Made by a program: the position numbers and the translations under genes. Below are positions 41,999-44,016 of a DNA stretch of 44,016 bases, one piece after another. This DNA comes from Desulfobacteraceae bacterium (lineage in GTDB: Bacteria > Desulfobacterota > Desulfobacteria > Desulfobacterales > SKZT01), in assembly GCA_011389745.1 (NCBI GenBank), contig JAABTQ010000026.1, positions 1 to 44,016 of the forward strand, given 5' to 3'. The notes beneath the pieces are model-generated. The model ran no database searches. It saw only the letters and a program-made list of their open reading frames with translations, and had not been told where the DNA came from. Position 1 is the first letter of the stretch; each line of letters starts with the position of its first letter.

Positions 41999-42153
41999 TG
42001 GAACGGTATGAAAACAGTCCTAATGCTGTAGTGCTTTGTACGGACCATGTTTCTGACTATATCAATAGTTTCGGTTCCCCCATTTCAGTGCCTCCCGGAT
42101 CCTTTGTCCTACGCCTGAAGGGCGTTCACATGCATCAAAACACCATTTTGTAG
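41998..42153 (+). pseudogene. Possible hsdS start, truncated after a few codons
   Basis: The ATG overlaps the rhuM stop as TAATG, which strongly suggests a translated downstream gene. The first residues MERYEN resemble the common MERYE start of type I specificity subunits, but the next 45 codons do not match HsdS and end at TAG 42151. With the upstream hsdM tail this suggests a locus deleted on both sides of rhuM. Only five or six residues support the assignment. Confidence 0.35.
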
Positions 42154-42449
42154 CTGAGCGATTTTTTGGACGTTCCAATAATCGTCGTGGAACGCAGAGA
42201 GACAAAGTGTTTGAAGAATGTCCTTGGGGTGTTGAGGGTAAAACAACAATTTTCTGCTACGACTGTCATGAGGAATTAATCCATAATCCTGTTTTCCTGC
42301 CCAAGGACATCGAAAGACTTGCAACTTTAGTAAAGGAAAGAGGGCTTGATGAAAAAAGTAAGACAGATTCAAAAGAAAAAATTGCGGGAAGAATAAAATT
42401 GCTGCATGAAATCATCCAGCGTGGCCTTGAGGAGTTGTTAGGAGAATGA
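42073..42449 (+). pseudogene. HNH-like small protein frame without a start codon
   Basis: The frame is open from a TAG near 42070 to TGA 42447-42449 and reads SHASKHHFVAERFFGRSNNR and later FCYDCHEELIHNPVFLPKDI. The paired H-H, then C-x-x-C-H and H-N-P, look like an HNH zinc-finger nuclease-type small protein. No ATG stands before the conserved part; GTG 42207 would cut it off. So the gene is probably truncated at its 5' end by the same rearrangements as its neighbours. Confidence 0.5.
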
Positions 42450-42577
42450 ATCGCCAACCAGGACTGGTGCCGACCCAAACTACCGGGCGGCACAGTTTTC
42501 GTTCGCCAAAGACCATGATTTGACAATTATCAATACAAGAGGTTATTTTAGTAAGTAAATCAATAGGAGTATATACC

Positions 42578-42796
42578 ATGTCAAACTGCATTGAAATACT
42601 AAACCTTTCCAAAGAAGAGAAGCTTCGGGTGATGGAAGCCATATGGGAAGACCTGTCAAAAGATGATGATCAGATCGAATCTCCTGACTGGCATCTCCAA
42701 GCTATCCAGGAAACAGATCAACGCCTCAGGTCGGAACAAGAGAATATTGTCGGCTGGCACGATGCAAAAAAGGAACTCAGAAAGCGATTCGAATGA
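42578..42796 (+). CDS. Addiction-module antitoxin
   Basis: 72 residues of the putative addiction-module component group (KEEKLRVMEAIWEDLSKD, SPDWHLQAIQETDQRL, GWHDAKKELRKRF), an alpha-helical antitoxin of RelE/ParE-type toxins. The ATG is preceded by TAGGAG. It overlaps the toxin frame by ATGA. Intact in length and sequence. Confidence 0.88.
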   Translation: MSNCIEILNLSKEEKLRVMEAIWEDLSKDDDQIESPDWHLQAIQETDQRLRSEQENIVGWHDAKKELRKRFE

Positions 42797-43167
42797 AAAT
42801 GGAACTGCTTTCTTCGGCACTGGAAGATTTGTATGATGGCCGGTTGTTCTACGAGAAGCAGGGAGAAGGCGGCACGACTTTGATTTCGCACACCCTAAAG
42901 GAGAGAAGCTTGTATGCCAAAGTCAAAACAAACCCAGGATTCGCTGAAGACTACAATATGGAGAGGTTCTTACCCGCTGACCCATTGGTTCTTCTTTCCA
43001 CGAAGAGATTCCAATCCAGCATCCCTCTATGTTTTATCAGCTGTGCTCCCGGAGCATTTGCTAGCGTGGCAATTTCATTGCTGCCCACGAACAACAAGAG
43101 GGATACAATTCCCCAACCAAGCGGTTCTCACAATTCCGGTCAGCGCTCGGCGCCGACCTCCATGTGA
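42793..43167 (+). pseudogene. ParE/RelE-type toxin, truncated after 26 codons
   Basis: Starts in ATGA overlap with the antitoxin and reads MKMELLSSALEDLYDGRLFY to EKQGEG, which is the first strand and helix of a ParE-like toxin. After this point the frame (GTTLISHTLKERS and on) no longer matches the family; the catalytic and C-terminal strands are lost. A 300-base stretch from about 42880 to 43197 shows no recognisable gene. The antitoxin is therefore unpaired. Confidence 0.7.
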
Positions 43168-43197
43168 GACCTTGCGGTCGCATACCCCTTTTGCATC

Positions 43198-44016
43198 ATG
43201 TCAATAAAACCCAAAGGGAAAGCACTCCATTTCCTCTGCCGCGTCGCTGTGGGCCTGCTTTCGTTGGTGTTGGTCTTCGGTACCGCAGTCCCTCTACTCC
43301 ATAGCAACGCCTGGTGGATACGTGTCCTTGATTTTCCGCGCATACAGATCGCCGTACTGATAGGGCTGACGCTGGCAGGCTATGCGGTGCTGCGTCTTTG
43401 CGGACGATTGCGGCCATGGGAACACGCGCTTGCTGCGGTGGTCGGACTTGCACTGTTCTGGCAGCTCATTTGCATCGCTCCCTACACGGCGTTTTATCCC
43501 AGGCAAATGTCGGACAGCCGCGCCGAAGACGATTCCAACCGCATATCGCTCCTGGCCTTCAACGTGCTCTCCGACAATCGTGAAGTGGAGGCGCTGCGCG
43601 ACCTCATACACGACACCAATCCCGACCTCATCCTGCTAAGCGAACCGAACCAGTGGTGGCTTGAACAGCTCGACAGCCTGGAAGACGACTATCCTTACAC
43701 GCTACACCAGCCGCAGGAGAATTATTACGGAATGCTGCTTTATTCCAGGCTGGAGCTGGAAAATCCAGAGATCCGGTTTTTGATTCAGCCGCATATTCCG
43801 TCGCTTCGCTCCCAGGTGCGGCTCCGTTCGGGAACGCTCGTGACCCTCTTTGGCGTGCATCCTCGCCCTCCCGGTGCCCATGGTCCAGACGAAGAGAAAG
43901 ACAGCGGCACCGAGGTAGCCGCAGGAGAGGAGGACGAAGACAGCGATCGCGTAGACTCCGTTTTGCGGGATGCCGAGTTGCTGCTGGTTGCCACAGAGGT
44001 AAAAAAACTTGGGGAC
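43198..44016 (+). CDS. Endonuclease/exonuclease/phosphatase-family protein with membrane helices, 3' end outside the window
   Basis: The frame is open from ATG 43198 to the last base, 273 residues visible. Three hydrophobic helices (about 12-30, 43-60 and 71-86) precede an EEP domain: LLAFNVLSDN (Asn), PDLILLSEPNQ (catalytic Glu), GMLLYS, LFGVHPRPP (His). A charged, acidic insertion follows (DEEKDSGTEVAAGEEDEDSD). The arrangement is that of membrane-anchored EEP phosphodiesterases. The DNA is visibly richer in G+C than the rest of the window, which suggests recent transfer. Substrate unknown; the C-terminal Asp-His part lies outside. Confidence 0.8.
   Translation, partial: MSIKPKGKALHFLCRVAVGLLSLVLVFGTAVPLLHSNAWWIRVLDFPRIQIAVLIGLTLAGYAVLRLCGRLRPWEHALAAVVGLALFWQLICIAPYTAFYPRQMSDSRAEDDSNRISLLAFNVLSDNREVEALRDLIHDTNPDLILLSEPNQWWLEQLDSLEDDYPYTLHQPQENYYGMLLYSRLELENPEIRFLIQPHIPSLRSQVRLRSGTLVTLFGVHPRPPGAHGPDEEKDSGTEVAAGEEDEDSDRVDSVLRDAELLLVATEVKKLGD

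Noticed and set aside
42914-43207. Open frame MPKSKQTQDS..., 97 codons
   Set aside because: A ribosome-like AAGGAG precedes it, but composition is odd (many Pro, Trp, Phe, Cys), it overlaps the EEP start, and no family is recognisable; likely rearranged non-coding DNA.

Overview
The window reads as chromosomal DNA of an anaerobic, Gram-negative deltaproteobacterium, most likely a sulfate reducer of the Desulfobacterales (Desulfobacterota). The basis is indirect: a two-subunit ADP-forming acyl-CoA synthetase, an archaeal-type stand-alone glutamate synthase domain protein, a GAF-ANTAR regulator with an ANTAR-type RNA leader, a DsrE-like periplasmic protein, a type VI secretion membrane complex, and G+C that looks mid-40s. 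No rRNA or tRNA gene was seen.

Layout. 1-1195: tail of a redox operon (two thioredoxin-like proteins, one NTF2-like protein broken by one base in an A7 run). 1262-6205: SpmA-SpmB-type membrane protein, acyl-CoA synthetase alpha and beta subunits, a membrane-anchored metallopeptidase and a DUF1232/J-domain protein. 6236-10987 (minus): tssJ-tssL-tssM, a type VI secretion membrane complex with no tssK or other T6SS gene beside it. 11246-11621: a nested inverted-repeat element. 11737-14090: SPFH/zinc-ribbon protein with a double zinc-ribbon partner. 14171-15724: small stress-type proteins and an MBL-fold hydrolase. 15750-18333 (minus): queD-queE-queC-queF, the GTP-to-preQ1 pathway. 18849-21436 (minus): GAF-ANTAR regulator followed by a glutamate synthase-like gene, whose leader carries two hexaloop hairpins and an overlapping terminator. 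22061-24299 (minus): pyruvate dehydrogenase-type E1 alpha/beta followed by a decayed scrap of lipoamide dehydrogenase. 24369-28349: small conserved proteins, a glyoxalase II-like hydrolase, an inositol-phosphate synthase family protein and a TIM-barrel isomerase. 28488-36122: a probable periplasmic glucan locus (GH17-GT2 synthase, divergent phosphoglycerol-transferase-like protein, and a rifampin-phosphotransferase-like dikinase). 36484-38836: GAF protein, ferritin-like diiron protein, exported DsrE-like protein.

From about 38.9 kb to the end the DNA is an accessory graveyard: a DruA/DUF4338 protein with a stub that may be transposase, a broken ArsR gene fused to what looks like the last codons of hsdM, an intact rhuM, a few possible hsdS codons, an HNH-like frame without a start, an antitoxin with a truncated toxin, and a GC-richer endonuclease/exonuclease/phosphatase gene running off the end.

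The strongest new observation is the leader at 20521-20614. It fits the ANTAR antitermination code (two stems, six-base loops with A at position 1 and G at position 4, the second stem overlapping a terminator) and lies between an ANTAR protein gene and a glutamate synthase gene, so the regulator, RNA target and regulated nitrogen gene are all present side by side.
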